A stretch of DNA of 64,000 bases from CAWABB01 sp963780165 (GCA_963780165.1 CAWABB010000001.1:62001-126000); one strand, 5' to 3'; shown: positions 41,966 to 51,870, numbered from the stretch's first letter. Notes: generated by a model from the letters alone, not told the origin. Numbers and translations are program-made.

Positions 41966-43222
41966 ATGGACCAGAAATTCCTCTTCGAAGCAGACCGGCC
42001 CTCGGGCACCCACCACAGGATTCTACTGATGAGCTGGGCCGGATGGGTCTTCGATTTCTACGACCTCATTCTGTATACGTTCCTGCTCATCCCCATCGGC
42101 CAGGAGCTCAACCTCGACAATATCCAGCTTTCCTACGTCCTGGGGGCTTCGCTGGCGTCCACCGCCATCGGCGGAGTGATATTTGGGGCTGTGTCCGACC
42201 GTTTCGGACGGAAGAACGTTCTTGAATGGACCATTCTGACATACAGTTTTGGCACGTTCCTCAGCGGGCTGGCCCCGAATCTGACCATGCTCATTGTGTT
42301 CAGGGTGGTCACCGGATTGGGCGTTGGCGGCGAATGGGCCACCGGCCAGACGTATGTGGGAGAGACCTTCCCGCCCCGGATGCGGGGCCGATACGGTGCC
42401 TTCATGCAGACGGGCGCGCCTCTCGGAATCGCGCTCGCCTCTCTCGTGGGCGGATTCGTCGCACCGGAAATCGGCTGGCGGTGGACCTTCTTCTTATCCG
42501 TCCTCCCCGCCCTTCTTGTCGTGTACATCAGGCGGCGCCTTCCCGAGTCCGACATCTGGCTCGAGCACCGACGGCGCGCGCGGCAGCCGGGTGCGCCCGC
42601 GGAGAGCCCCCTCGGGAAGTTCCTTCAGCTCTTTTCCCGCGAGCACAGGAGACTCTTTCTCCTCTGCCTGATCCTCGCGATCTTCGACATGTCAGCGTAC
42701 TGGTTCACATATTCCTGGTTGCCGGGATACCTCCACCAGGAGCGCCAGTTTTCGATGGCGAAGTCTGCGCTCTGGGTGCTGGTGACGCAGGCGGGGGGGC
42801 TTACCGGGTATGCCACGTTCGGATTTGTAGCCGATCGCCTGGGCCGGAGGCCGGCGTACACTCTCTATTCCGTCATCATGGCCGCCGGTCTGATGATGAT
42901 CACCGTCGCATGGGATTGGATCGCCGCAACGCCCGCGGTCATTCTGGCCTTCATGTTTCTCGTCGGTTTTGGGACCGGCATGTTCGGAGGTTACGGACCG
43001 CTCTTCTCTGAGCTCTTTCCTACGTCCATTCGAAACACTGCGATGGGCTCGGCGTTCAACCTCGCCCGCGGCGTCCAGTTCTTCACCCCGGTCGCTATTG
43101 CCACGATCGCGCTTACCTACGGCCTTGCCGGGGGCATCGCAGTTGCGGCCATCTTCGCCCTTCTCACCGGCCTCTGGGTGTGGACCCTCCCGGAGACACG
43201 TGGAAAAACGCTCCAAATCTAG
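41966..43222 (+). CDS. MFS transporter, sialate/carboxylate:proton symporter type
   Basis: A 418-residue twelve-helix transporter. Features: GWVFDFYDLILYTFLL in helix 1, the MFS loop motif SDRFGRKN, GLGVGGEWATGQTYVGETFPP in helices 4-5, and a second-half repeat ADRLGRRP. The closest pattern is the SHS/NanT-like group (sialic acid or monocarboxylate symport). The ATG at 41966 keeps the conserved N-terminus; an ATG at 41894 with GGGAAGG directly adjacent would add 24 polar residues. Divergent from the sigma-54 activator with about 110 bases between them, so the activator might also regulate it. Substrate not determined. Confidence 0.85.
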   Translation: MDQKFLFEADRPSGTHHRILLMSWAGWVFDFYDLILYTFLLIPIGQELNLDNIQLSYVLGASLASTAIGGVIFGAVSDRFGRKNVLEWTILTYSFGTFLSGLAPNLTMLIVFRVVTGLGVGGEWATGQTYVGETFPPRMRGRYGAFMQTGAPLGIALASLVGGFVAPEIGWRWTFFLSVLPALLVVYIRRRLPESDIWLEHRRRARQPGAPAESPLGKFLQLFSREHRRLFLLCLILAIFDMSAYWFTYSWLPGYLHQERQFSMAKSALWVLVTQAGGLTGYATFGFVADRLGRRPAYTLYSVIMAAGLMMITVAWDWIAATPAVILAFMFLVGFGTGMFGGYGPLFSELFPTSIRNTAMGSAFNLARGVQFFTPVAIATIALTYGLAGGIAVAAIFALLTGLWVWTLPETRGKTLQI

Positions 43223-43327
43223 ACATTTCCTGGGGACGCTCCCCGTAACGAGGGAACCGCCCGATCCGAGCGATCGTTTCATCTATGCGTGGACACGGAT
43301 CGTCATCCAAGAGTGAAGAGGAAGAGT

Positions 43328-43978
43328 ATGGCAAAGAAGATCGGGGTCATCGGGTCGGGTATTGTGGGCCAGGTCCTTGCGAACGGCTTCGCAAACCACG
43401 GGTACAACGTGATGATCGGGACCAACAACCCGGCCAAGCACGCGGAACTGAAGCAAAAGACCGGCGGGAAAGCCTCGATCGGAACGTTTGAGGCCACCGC
43501 GAGGTTCGGCGAGATTCTCGTCCTCGCCACAAAGGGGTCGGCAGCGGGAGAAGCCCTCAGGTCAGCGGGCATCGCGAACCTCAAGGGAAAGACTATCATT
43601 GATACAACCAATCCGATCGCCGACGCCCCGCCCGTCAACGGAGTCATCAAATTCTTCACGACGCTCGACGACTCGCTCATGGAGCGGCTGCAGCGGGATG
43701 TGCCCGAGGGCCATTTCGTGAAGGCGTTCAGCTGCGTGGGAAACGCTAGCATGGTGAATCCGGATTTCGGCGGGACGCGCCCGTCGATGTTCATCTGCGG
43801 CAACAACACGCCCGCGAAGGCCGAGGTCAAGGCAATCCTCGAACAGTTCGGCCACGAGGTCGAGGACATGGGCGCCGTGGAAGCCGCACGCGCGATCGAG
43901 CCTCTCTGCATCCTCTGGTGCATCCCGGGTTTCCAGCGCAACCAGTGGACGCATGCGTTCAAGCTCCTGCGGAAGTAG
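43328..43978 (+). CDS. NADP-binding oxidoreductase, COG2085 / F420-dependent NADP reductase-like
   Basis: A 216-residue Rossmann protein: MAKKIGVIGSGIVGQVLANGF with the GxGxxG dinucleotide-binding loop, then TIIDTTNPIADAPP and VKAFSCVGNASMVNP, typical of the COG2085 family named after F420:NADP oxidoreductase. Most bacterial members outside actinobacteria have no known F420 link, and no F420 biosynthesis gene is visible here, so the cofactor partner is open. GAGGAAGAG precedes the ATG. It ends seven bases before the phosphoesterase gene, so the two are co-transcribed. Confidence 0.82.
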   Translation: MAKKIGVIGSGIVGQVLANGFANHGYNVMIGTNNPAKHAELKQKTGGKASIGTFEATARFGEILVLATKGSAAGEALRSAGIANLKGKTIIDTTNPIADAPPVNGVIKFFTTLDDSLMERLQRDVPEGHFVKAFSCVGNASMVNPDFGGTRPSMFICGNNTPAKAEVKAILEQFGHEVEDMGAVEAARAIEPLCILWCIPGFQRNQWTHAFKLLRK

Positions 43979-43984
43979 CCGCGC

Positions 43985-45211
43985 ATGAGGTTCGCGGCGT
44001 TCTTCCTGATTGTCTCGACCGTCCTGGCACTGGCGTACGCATACGTCGGATGGCGGGTCATCGTTCCGGCCGGACTCACCAGGGGGTGGACGGTGGCGGC
44101 ATGGGCGCTCCTCCTTGTCCTCTTTCTCCTCCCCGTGATCACCTTCGCGCTCCAATTCACCCGGAGCCTTCCCGGGACCGGAGGCCTTCTGGTCTGGACC
44201 GGCTATGTCGCCCTCGGGCTCTTCTCGTTCGTGTTCACATTTCTCGTTCTGCGGGACCTCGCATGGCTCGCCTACATTGGAGGAGAGAAATTGTGGGGAG
44301 TGATCGGGAGGCTCGGCGGGACTTCGGCTGAAGCCCCCTCGGTCTTCGACCCGCAGCGACGCGCGGCGTTGTTGCAGGGAACGAATCTGGGGATCCTCGC
44401 CCTCGCCGCCGGACTCACCGGGTACGGCCTCTTCCAGGCGCGGCGCCGGCCGTCAGTCATCGAGGTGAACGTACCGATCGACAACCTTCCTGCGGACCTT
44501 GACGGCTTCCGCATTGTCCAGCTGACAGACATTCATGCGGGGCTCACGGTCACCCGCGAATTCGTTCAGACTGCTGTGGAGATCGCGAACGGGCTGAACG
44601 CGGACATCGTGGCGTTCACGGGCGATCTCGTGGATGGCACGGTGGAACAGCTCAGAGAACACGTTGCGCCGATGGCCGATCTGCGGTCACGGTACGGATC
44701 GTTCTTCGTCACCGGGAACCACGAGTACTACTCGGGCGCTGAGGCGTGGGTCGAAGAAGCGCGCCGGATGGGCTTCGAGGTCCTGATAAACGAGCATCGA
44801 ATCCTCACGCACAACGGCCGGAGCATCTTGCTCGCCGGGGTAACCGACACAAGCGGAGGCCAGTTCTTCCCCCATCATGCGTCGGATCCGCACAAGGCGA
44901 TCGCGGGCGCTCCCTCCGCCGACGTGAAAATCCTTCTCGCGCATCAGCCCCGGTCGCTGGCCGAGGCCACGAAGGCAGGCTTCGACCTCCAGATATCCGG
45001 CCACACGCACGGTGGCCAGTTCTTCCCCTGGAACCTGGCCGCTGCGATCGGGCAGCCTTTCATTGAAGGATTGCACCGCTTGGAACAGACGTGGATCTAC
45101 GTGAGCAAAGGGACGGGATATTGGGGTCCGCCGGTGAGAGTCGGGGCGCGTTCGGAGATCACGGTCATCACGCTCAAGAGCGGCCCGGCTGCCGGAGCTG
45201 GCACGACGTGA
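43985..45211 (+). CDS. Membrane-anchored metallophosphoesterase (YkuE/YaeI-like)
   Basis: A 408-residue protein with three or four N-terminal transmembrane helices (residues 1-115) and another hydrophobic stretch near 140-160. A calcineurin-type phosphoesterase domain follows, with metal-binding motifs QLTDIHAG, FTGDLVDG, GNHEYY, LLAHQP and SGHTHGGQ in the right order. Family members such as YkuE and YaeI act on envelope or lipid phosphates (UDP-diacylglucosamine for YaeI-like enzymes), but the substrate here is not determined. Downstream lies the strong bidirectional terminator at 45284. Confidence 0.9.
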   Translation: MRFAAFFLIVSTVLALAYAYVGWRVIVPAGLTRGWTVAAWALLLVLFLLPVITFALQFTRSLPGTGGLLVWTGYVALGLFSFVFTFLVLRDLAWLAYIGGEKLWGVIGRLGGTSAEAPSVFDPQRRAALLQGTNLGILALAAGLTGYGLFQARRRPSVIEVNVPIDNLPADLDGFRIVQLTDIHAGLTVTREFVQTAVEIANGLNADIVAFTGDLVDGTVEQLREHVAPMADLRSRYGSFFVTGNHEYYSGAEAWVEEARRMGFEVLINEHRILTHNGRSILLAGVTDTSGGQFFPHHASDPHKAIAGAPSADVKILLAHQPRSLAEATKAGFDLQISGHTHGGQFFPWNLAAAIGQPFIEGLHRLEQTWIYVSKGTGYWGPPVRVGARSEITVITLKSGPAAGAGTT

Positions 45212-45283
45212 CAGACCTGTGCCTGCTGAATTGACGGGCCCGGTTCAGCTGTCCAACCTCGACCTTGATGAGCCAGAAAAGCA

Positions 45284-45308
45284 ACGAGCCCCGCATTTTG
45301 GGGCTCGT
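45284..45308. terminator. Bidirectional rho-independent terminator
   Basis: Perfect nine-pair stem ACGAGCCCC / GGGGCTCGT with a seven-base loop, between convergent genes. On the minus strand it is followed by a T-rich run (TTGCTTTTC), which suits the end of the glutamate synthase gene; on the plus strand it follows the phosphoesterase gene. Confidence 0.85.
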
Positions 45309-45337
45309 CTCGTTGATGGGCCAACTGCTCGCGTGGT

Positions 45338-48300
45338 TCACGCGCGCACTTCAACCCCCACTGGCCGGGCCGGAACCGGAGCGTCAGCCGTGTGGAGCTC
45401 CGAAGGACGAGCCGGCCTCTTGATGGCAGCGATCGGGACGCACCTGATAAACCCTGACTTCTCATCCTCCCAACCGTCGATCAACAGGCGGGCAGGGGCA
45501 CTGCCGACCGACTCGACATGTCGGCGAAGCAGGTTCAGAAGCAGCGCCTCGTCCTCCGCCGTCAAATCGACCGGCTCCAGATAGTTGCGATTCAGGAAGC
45601 CCTGGTTCGACCGCCGCAGGAAGAGCACTCCTCCCGTCATTCCGGCCCCCACATTGTGCGACACCGGTCCGAGAATGGCCACGCAGCCGCGGGTCATATA
45701 CTCGCATGCGTGCAGACCGGCCCCCTCAACGACAGCCGTCGCACCGCTGTTGCGCACGGCAAACCGATCTCCGGCAAGACCGTTGATGTACACTTCGCCC
45801 CCGGTCGCACCGTACAGGGCGCAGTTCCCGATGATTGCGTTCTCCTCCGGCCTGTAGGTCGCGGATACCGCGGGACGAACCATGACGACTCCACCGGACA
45901 TGGACTTGCACAGCCCATCATTCGCCTCTCCGAAGAGCGTCACGGTCAGACCGGGCTCCAGGAAAGCGGCGAATCCCTGCCCGGCGCTCCCGGCAAGCGT
46001 GAGTCGGACCTGATAGCCTTCCAGGGGCGATGGCGTCTCGCTGCGTCGCCTCCGCGCCGCAGCGCGTTCGGCGAGTCTGCCGCTCAGCGTGCTCAGCACC
46101 CCGCGATCAGCGGTCGTCACGGGAAACGAAAGCTCGAACCGGGTCTCCCCACGATCAACCCTTGAAAGGACCCTGTCCGTGATCTGCTGGTTCAACGGGC
46201 TGATGCCTTCCGGGACAAGCCGGTAGGCGGGGGCGCTGGCGGCCGGAACCGGATGCAGGAAGAAGCTCAGATCGATCTTTCGTTGCTCCACGAACGCCTT
46301 GTGACGCGAATCTACCTCAAGGAGCGTCGTCTTTCCCACCAGTTCCTGGAGATCCCTGACGCCAAGCGAGGCAAGCTGGCGGCGGATGTCGTCGGCCAGC
46401 ATCGTGAGGATGACAGCGATGTCGTCCTTCGAGCCCTTGTATTTCGCTTTGTATTTTGGGTCGTGGGTCGCGATACCTGTCGGGCAGGTGTTCTTCTCGC
46501 ATATCCGTGCCATAATGCAACCCAACGACACGAGGACCAGCTTGCCGAAGTCGAACCCTTCAGCCCCCAGAATCGCCGCACGAATCACGTCGGCTCCCGT
46601 CAGGAGCCCGCCGTCAGTGCGGAGCTCGACGCTGCTGCGCAGGTTGTTCTCTACGAGGACCCGATGCACCTCCATCAGCCCGAACTCCCACGGGAGGCCC
46701 GCGTGCTTCATCGAGCCGAGTGTGGCCGCGCCGGTCCCGCCGTCCCCTCCCGCGACATAAATGATATCCGCCCCTGCCTTCACCACGCCCACTGCGACGG
46801 TTCCGATGTTGGCGCCGGAGACGAGCTTCACGCTGATCTTCGCCTTCGGATGGACCTGGCGCAACTCGTAGATCAGCTCCTTCAGATCCTCGATGCTGTA
46901 GATATCGTGCAGCGGAGGGGGCGAGATCAGGTCGACGCCGGGGTCCGCATGGCGGGCCCGGGCGATCGATTCGTCGACTTTGATTCCCATCAGCTGCCCG
47001 CCTTCTCCGGGCTTTGCTCCTTGTGCAATTTTGATTTGCAGCTCGTTCGCCGCTACGAGATATTCCGCGGTCACGCCAAACCGCGCCGACGCCACCTGCT
47101 TGACGGAGGCGGTCGTCCCGTCGACGAAATAGTACGGGTTCTCTCCCCCTTCGCCACTGTTGCTCCTCGCCCCGAGCTCCCGCATCGCCGTGACGATATC
47201 TCTCTGGACCTCCGCACTGATGGCTCCGTAGGACATCGCACCCGACCCGAACCGGGAGAGGATGCCGGCGACGGGCTGCACCTCAGATTCCGAAAGCGGG
47301 GGACCGGCGGGCTTCACGGCGAACAGATGCCGTACGCTGATCGGCTCCGCATTAGTGCCGAGACGGAGATACTCGTCGTACGCCTCGCGCCGCTCGGTTT
47401 CCCCCGCGCTCCTGCGAAGGAGCCGGTGGACCGCAGCGGCGCGCTTGCTCGTCATGGAATGGCGCTCTCCCTGGCGGAGGGCGTTGTGCTCGCGGAAGAG
47501 ATAGGTGTTGAGGATCGTGCTCGCGTTCTGCGGGTCCGCCGCCAGACCGGTCTTCCACAGGATGTCCTCGGCCAGCTCTTCCGGACCGATGCCGCCGAGC
47601 GCGGTCGGCTGACCGGGGAAGAAGTCCTCCATCAGCTCGGGGCCCAGTCCGATGGCGGTGAAGAGCTTCGAGCTCTGGTAGCTCTGAACGACCGAGATGC
47701 CGCTCTTCGACATGATTTTGAGCAACCCCGACTCGAGAGCGGCGACGAGATTCAATTCCCGCTGATCCGCGCTCAGACGCTCGAACCCGGGAAGACCCGG
47801 CTGTCGCGCGATTGCGAGCGCAAGCGACGGGCACATGGCGGAGGCGCCAAACGCGATCAGGGCAGCGACATGGTGCGGCGTCCGGATTTCTGCCGACTCA
47901 ACCACGATAGACGCGTTCAGACGAAGGCCTGATTCGTTGAGTCCGCGGACCACGGCTCGAAGGGCGACCAACGCCGGGATGGGGGGCCGTTCGACCGTGG
48001 CACTGCGATCGGAAAGGATGACCAGCGTGCATCCCTCGTTCACGGCGGCGAGGACTTCGCGCTCGAGCTCGTCCAGGCGCGGCTTGAGGCCGGACGTCCC
48101 GTGCGCGCGCTCGAACACCATTTCGAAGGCGCGCGGGATGATATGGGCTTGCGAGGGCCGCTTCGAGCGGAGCGATTCCAGATAGGCCATCTGTCCGAGC
48201 CGGAGCACCGGCCCCGGAAGCTCGACCGCCTCCTCGAGCGGAATCAGGTCCTTGGCGAAAAAAATGTTCGGCTTCCGGCCGAGAAACACGCGAAGGTCGG

Positions 48301-49810
48301 TGACGTTCCGCTCGCGCATGTAATCCAGCGGCGGGTTTGTCACCTGGGCGAAGTTCTGGTAGAAGTAGTCGTAGAACGGCCTGGGCTCGGTCGAGAAGAC
48401 GTTTGGCCGGGCAGTGTCACCCATCGAGCCCACGGGCTCCTTCCCCTCGAGGATCATCGGGATGAGCAGCAGGTCCAGCTCCTCCCGCGTCAGCGAGAAG
48501 AGGTTCTGACGGTACACCGTCGGCTCCGGGGGGCGCCAGGCCGTCTCATCGGGCGAACCGATGTCGAGCGAACCCACCGGCACTGTTCTCGGATCGAAAC
48601 GGGCGTCCCTGTTCTCGCGCGACCGGCTCGGATCGCGGAAGTGCACGCGTCCCGTGTTCACGTCAACCTTCACGCCTGTCCCGGCGTGCAGCGCGCCCTT
48701 CCTCCTGACGGCGGATTCATCGACATCGAACGTCCCCGCTTCAGATGCTAGATAGAACATGTCGTCGGTTACGACCCAGCGGGCCGGACGGAATCCGTGG
48801 CGGTCGAGCCTTGCGCCCACCGTGTTTCCGTCAGCATACAGAATGATGGCAGGTCCGTCCCACGGTTCCATCGCCCGGCTCCAGAACTTGTAGAAATCGT
48901 TCTGGTCATGCGCGGGCGGCATCATGATCGCGAGGATGTCCTCCATGTCCGGGATGCTGCTCCGGTGCATCAACGCTTCCATCATCTCGTTGAGGCTGCC
49001 GGAATCGCTGATGCCGGCGTGGGTGAGCAGCTGGTCCTTCGGAAGGCCAAGCGACATCTCCCGCGAGAGGGCCCAGGACCGATTACCGGCGATCGTATTG
49101 ATCTCCCCGTTGTGGGCGATCAGACGAAACGGCTGGGCCTTGTCCCACGTTGACCTGGTATTCGTGCTGAAGCGCCTGTGCGCCAGGGCGAACCGCGTGC
49201 GAAACACGGGGTTCTGGAGATCCAGATAGAACTTGTCGAGCCCCTCGCCCCGCACAAGCCCCTTGTAGACGATCGTGGAGGACGAGAGAGAGGTAAAGAA
49301 GAACTCCTTGTTGATCCCTTTCAGGGAGATCTCGGTGCGGGTCCGCTGCTTCGCGGCGTAGAGGACGCGCTCGAACGCTGAATCCGTCTTGCAGTGTTGC
49401 GGGCGGCGGATGATGCAGTGTGTCATCGACGGGAGCGTCCGGCGCGCTTCGTCGCCGAGCATGGAGGGGTCCGTGGGGATCTCGCGGTAACGGACGATGT
49501 CGAGTCCGTAGAACCGGAACGTGCTTTCGAAGACTTTGAGCGCGATGCGCATGCGCGCCTGGTCCTGCGGCATGAACAGCGTAGCAACCGCGACCTCGCC
49601 CCTGGTGAACCCGAAGAGGTCATAGGGAATGTCGGTCATGATGCCGGCGCCGTCGCCGGTCGTCTGGTCTGCCGCGCACGCGCCCCGATGTTCGACGCAC
49701 TGGAGGGCCTTCAGGCCCTGGCGGAGGATGTCGTGCCGGAATTCGTTCCGCCGGCTGACGAGAAAGCCAACGCCACAACTGGAGCGCTCTTCACGATCAA
49801 AAACGTTCAT
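45338..49810 (-). CDS. gltB: Glutamate synthase large subunit
   Basis: A 1490-residue enzyme making two glutamates from glutamine and 2-oxoglutarate. An 11-residue propeptide precedes the catalytic Cys12 of the class II glutaminase domain (SSCGVGFLVSRRN). Then come the central domain, the FMN-binding synthase barrel (SNSGEGGENPYYF, KPGEGGQLMGIKV), the [3Fe-4S] cysteine cluster near residues 1095-1117 (LGCIMARICEKNTCPTGIATHD) and the C-terminal GxGxG beta-helix domain (GLAGDRFAVRNSGATAVVEG). No gltD lies next to it, so electrons must come from a distant small subunit or ferredoxin. Terminated by the hairpin at 45284. Confidence 0.96.
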   Translation of the reverse strand: MNVFDREERSSCGVGFLVSRRNEFRHDILRQGLKALQCVEHRGACAADQTTGDGAGIMTDIPYDLFGFTRGEVAVATLFMPQDQARMRIALKVFESTFRFYGLDIVRYREIPTDPSMLGDEARRTLPSMTHCIIRRPQHCKTDSAFERVLYAAKQRTRTEISLKGINKEFFFTSLSSSTIVYKGLVRGEGLDKFYLDLQNPVFRTRFALAHRRFSTNTRSTWDKAQPFRLIAHNGEINTIAGNRSWALSREMSLGLPKDQLLTHAGISDSGSLNEMMEALMHRSSIPDMEDILAIMMPPAHDQNDFYKFWSRAMEPWDGPAIILYADGNTVGARLDRHGFRPARWVVTDDMFYLASEAGTFDVDESAVRRKGALHAGTGVKVDVNTGRVHFRDPSRSRENRDARFDPRTVPVGSLDIGSPDETAWRPPEPTVYRQNLFSLTREELDLLLIPMILEGKEPVGSMGDTARPNVFSTEPRPFYDYFYQNFAQVTNPPLDYMRERNVTDLRVFLGRKPNIFFAKDLIPLEEAVELPGPVLRLGQMAYLESLRSKRPSQAHIIPRAFEMVFERAHGTSGLKPRLDELEREVLAAVNEGCTLVILSDRSATVERPPIPALVALRAVVRGLNESGLRLNASIVVESAEIRTPHHVAALIAFGASAMCPSLALAIARQPGLPGFERLSADQRELNLVAALESGLLKIMSKSGISVVQSYQSSKLFTAIGLGPELMEDFFPGQPTALGGIGPEELAEDILWKTGLAADPQNASTILNTYLFREHNALRQGERHSMTSKRAAAVHRLLRRSAGETERREAYDEYLRLGTNAEPISVRHLFAVKPAGPPLSESEVQPVAGILSRFGSGAMSYGAISAEVQRDIVTAMRELGARSNSGEGGENPYYFVDGTTASVKQVASARFGVTAEYLVAANELQIKIAQGAKPGEGGQLMGIKVDESIARARHADPGVDLISPPPLHDIYSIEDLKELIYELRQVHPKAKISVKLVSGANIGTVAVGVVKAGADIIYVAGGDGGTGAATLGSMKHAGLPWEFGLMEVHRVLVENNLRSSVELRTDGGLLTGADVIRAAILGAEGFDFGKLVLVSLGCIMARICEKNTCPTGIATHDPKYKAKYKGSKDDIAVILTMLADDIRRQLASLGVRDLQELVGKTTLLEVDSRHKAFVEQRKIDLSFFLHPVPAASAPAYRLVPEGISPLNQQITDRVLSRVDRGETRFELSFPVTTADRGVLSTLSGRLAERAAARRRRSETPSPLEGYQVRLTLAGSAGQGFAAFLEPGLTVTLFGEANDGLCKSMSGGVVMVRPAVSATYRPEENAIIGNCALYGATGGEVYINGLAGDRFAVRNSGATAVVEGAGLHACEYMTRGCVAILGPVSHNVGAGMTGGVLFLRRSNQGFLNRNYLEPVDLTAEDEALLLNLLRRHVESVGSAPARLLIDGWEDEKSGFIRCVPIAAIKRPARPSELHTADAPVPARPVGVEVRA

Positions 49811-50383
49811 GGTCCACCGCGGAGGAAATGAGACTCAGGAGATTCCTTGAATAAAGGAGATGGGGGGAGAAACGCAACTGACGCACCACAGCAATTGCGC
49901 GAGGCGATGCGCGCTCGCTACCCCTGACCGGTCCGGGGAACAGCAACCGGACCCCGCGGTCAGGTTCACCAATGTGTGTCCGCCGTGTTGGTCCGGAGCG
50001 ATTCCTGGTCGAGATTCTTGGCAGAATACCGAGGATTCATTACCCTTTCTGTTTGATGCTTCGATGATTGGGGCCAGGCCCCGATCCCCCCCCGGGCACC
50101 GAACATTGGCAGAGCTGCTCCTCGGCTAGCTATCCACCTACTCTGGCCGTTTTCCACATTTTCAATCGACCTTTCTATCGAGTCACCACGTTCGCCGACT
50201 CTGATCACTCGTGCCGCCATTCCTGGTTCTGGGGGTGTGCCCTCTTGCGCTGTGGCAACTTCCGACGGCCCTTCAGGCGACAGGAGCAGGAATGTCCGGG
50301 ACATTGACGGCACATGCCCTGGTCGGACGAAACGTACGAAAGCTAGGGCGGGAGAAACCGAGCGGGGTACTATGAGTTCGATT
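49811..50383. other. 573-base stretch without a supported gene
   Basis: Upstream region of gltB and downstream end of the kdp operon. Base composition is more even than in the coding neighbours. It contains a palindrome GGGGCC-A-GGCCCC at 50070-50082. The short ORFs here lack start signals and protein-like composition. The gltB promoter must lie in it, but I could not single out convincing boxes. Confidence 0.5.
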
Positions 50384-50791
50384 TCAATGCGGCGGGTTTC
50401 TCAAGCGGGGTGTGTTGCTTTCACTAGTACCGTGCTCTTGCTCATTGACGATGGTCAGTCGTATTCTCGCGTGGTATCGGCGGTTGATCTTCGCCAGACT
50501 GGAGCGAATGCCATGGTTCTCTTCACGAGTGAGGGTCCTATTGACGAGCAGCCACAGATTGAGATCACCAGTATCACGAATTCCGCTGGGATCTCTTATC
50601 TGCATCCCTGTAACCCCGAAGGAGCCAACAATCCGCTCCCGGACCAGCTCCAGTGCCTTCCCCTCTTTCAATGCAGCATCAGTTTGCGCAAGGGATGCGC
50701 CAATGCGACGAACGCTCTCCAGCAGACGCTCCCACGCAGTGAACTGGAAGTGACCCATACCGTCGTGGACTGTCATTCCCCCGTGAATCAT
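50384..50791 (-). CDS. Hypothetical protein at the end of the kdp operon
   Basis: A 135-residue soluble protein. ATG at 50791 with GAGAG six bases upstream, nine bases after the porin stop. The sequence has a helical first half (TAWERLLESVRRIGASLAQ, ALELVRERIV) and a segment GSFGVTGMQIRDPSGIRD followed by DLNLWLLV and an Arg-rich amphipathic part. The GSFG...DLN pattern recalls nucleotidyltransferase folds only faintly and the acidic pair is incomplete, so no function is claimed. Codons read naturally on this strand. A competing plus-strand frame over the same bases looks less protein-like. Position suggests it is the last gene of the kdp transcript. Confidence 0.5.
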   Translation of the reverse strand: MIHGGMTVHDGMGHFQFTAWERLLESVRRIGASLAQTDAALKEGKALELVRERIVGSFGVTGMQIRDPSGIRDTGDLNLWLLVNRTLTREENHGIRSSLAKINRRYHARIRLTIVNEQEHGTSESNTPRLRNPPH

Positions 50792-50799
50792 GGCGTCTC

Positions 50800-51870
50800 T
50801 CAAAATGACATCGCAGCAGACAGGGCAACAAACCCGTCGGTGGTTTGAAAACCGACCTGGGTCGGGTACACTGGATCTTTCGAGTGAAGCGTCCGCGCTT
50901 CGAGCCTCCACAACACATACTGAGCAGGCGCGTAGTCCAGGTTGACAGATGCCCCCATGGTCTTGAAGTTGTTTGGGGTCCCCGTCGGGATAATCACTCC
51001 ACTCCCGTCAGAGTAGTATTCGATGCGGGCGGCAATTGCCCACTGACCGCCGATGGTCCGTCTGACTATGACGGCCTCCCCATGCCAGAGGTCGTACGCC
51101 GTCCCCGTCCCCTGCTTCTCGGCCCCGATGTCGAAAACGACAGCAGCGCTCCAGTGCTCCGAGAGATGGAACACACCGTACAGATCGTTGAATATCCTCA
51201 CTTGCGATGACAGAGAATCAGGCTGTTCGTTGCCGATGAACGTGCTCCAGTTCAACAGGACTTGATCCGAGGGTTTGTACTGTAGCTGCGTTCCGACAGC
51301 CTTGTCGTTGTTCGTCTCATCAATATTCTGCCAGCCATTGAGGATGAAACCACGAGCGGTCACCTCGTCCGATAACGCCGCCGAGACGCTCACGCCCGCT
51401 TCGTAATATGGTGAGTAATCTGCGAGGATCGACCGTGAATATGTCCAGTTGTCCTTCGACACAATTCCCTCGAATCCTATGTGGGAAGGGAAGATTCCGA
51501 AGTCTACCCAGACATTCTTGCCTATCCTGGTGCCGACGCTCGCTTCCAAGACGTGTTTGAGCAGGTCAGCTTCGAGGGCGTAGTTGGATTCGACATACGT
51601 CCCGGTTTGCAGAGCGATTCGTCCGCGCACATTGTCGGCCTGGTGCTTCACTTCGACAAAACCGAGGTTCAGATTGAATTCATTGTTCCTCAATGGTTGA
51701 GTGGTGTAGGCCCTGGTCCTGAGCGGATCCCCCTGGAACGAATATGCAAAATACATATCGACAAATCCGCCGAACGTGGTTTTCCCGGACTCCTGGGACA
51801 GAACCAGCGAAGGGATGCAGAGACCCGGCATGGTGAGCAGAAACAGTACACGTGCGCACAGGGGATTCAT
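50800..51870 (-). CDS. Outer-membrane porin of the BBP2/OmpL-like type, kdp-linked
   Basis: A 356-residue beta-barrel with a signal peptide (residues about 1-26). It starts with TTFGGFVDMYFAYSF, shows regular amphipathic strands (VWVDFGIFPSHIGFEG, NLDYAPAQYVLWRLEART) and ends VALSAAMSF with a terminal phenylalanine, as outer-membrane barrels do. The pattern fits the putative beta-barrel porin-2 family. It starts 22 bases after kdpB on the same strand, so it is probably induced with the potassium pump and may let K+ cross the outer membrane. ATG 51870 gives the best signal peptide; ATG 51888 overlaps kdpB. Confidence 0.82.
   Translation of the reverse strand: MNPLCARVLFLLTMPGLCIPSLVLSQESGKTTFGGFVDMYFAYSFQGDPLRTRAYTTQPLRNNEFNLNLGFVEVKHQADNVRGRIALQTGTYVESNYALEADLLKHVLEASVGTRIGKNVWVDFGIFPSHIGFEGIVSKDNWTYSRSILADYSPYYEAGVSVSAALSDEVTARGFILNGWQNIDETNNDKAVGTQLQYKPSDQVLLNWSTFIGNEQPDSLSSQVRIFNDLYGVFHLSEHWSAAVVFDIGAEKQGTGTAYDLWHGEAVIVRRTIGGQWAIAARIEYYSDGSGVIIPTGTPNNFKTMGASVNLDYAPAQYVLWRLEARTLHSKDPVYPTQVGFQTTDGFVALSAAMSF

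Noticed and set aside
43328..43978. Evidence for an F420-dependent metabolism
   Set aside because: Only the family name suggests it; no F420 synthesis gene is visible and most bacterial COG2085 proteins have no proven F420 use.
46253..47932. 559-codon plus-strand frame inside gltB
   Set aside because: It is the complement of the FMN-binding and central domains of a clear glutamate synthase; its composition is not protein-like.
50372..50848. Plus-strand frame overlapping the hypothetical gene at 50384
   Set aside because: It lacks a ribosome binding site, runs against the kdp operon, and the minus-strand frame has better start context and more natural composition.
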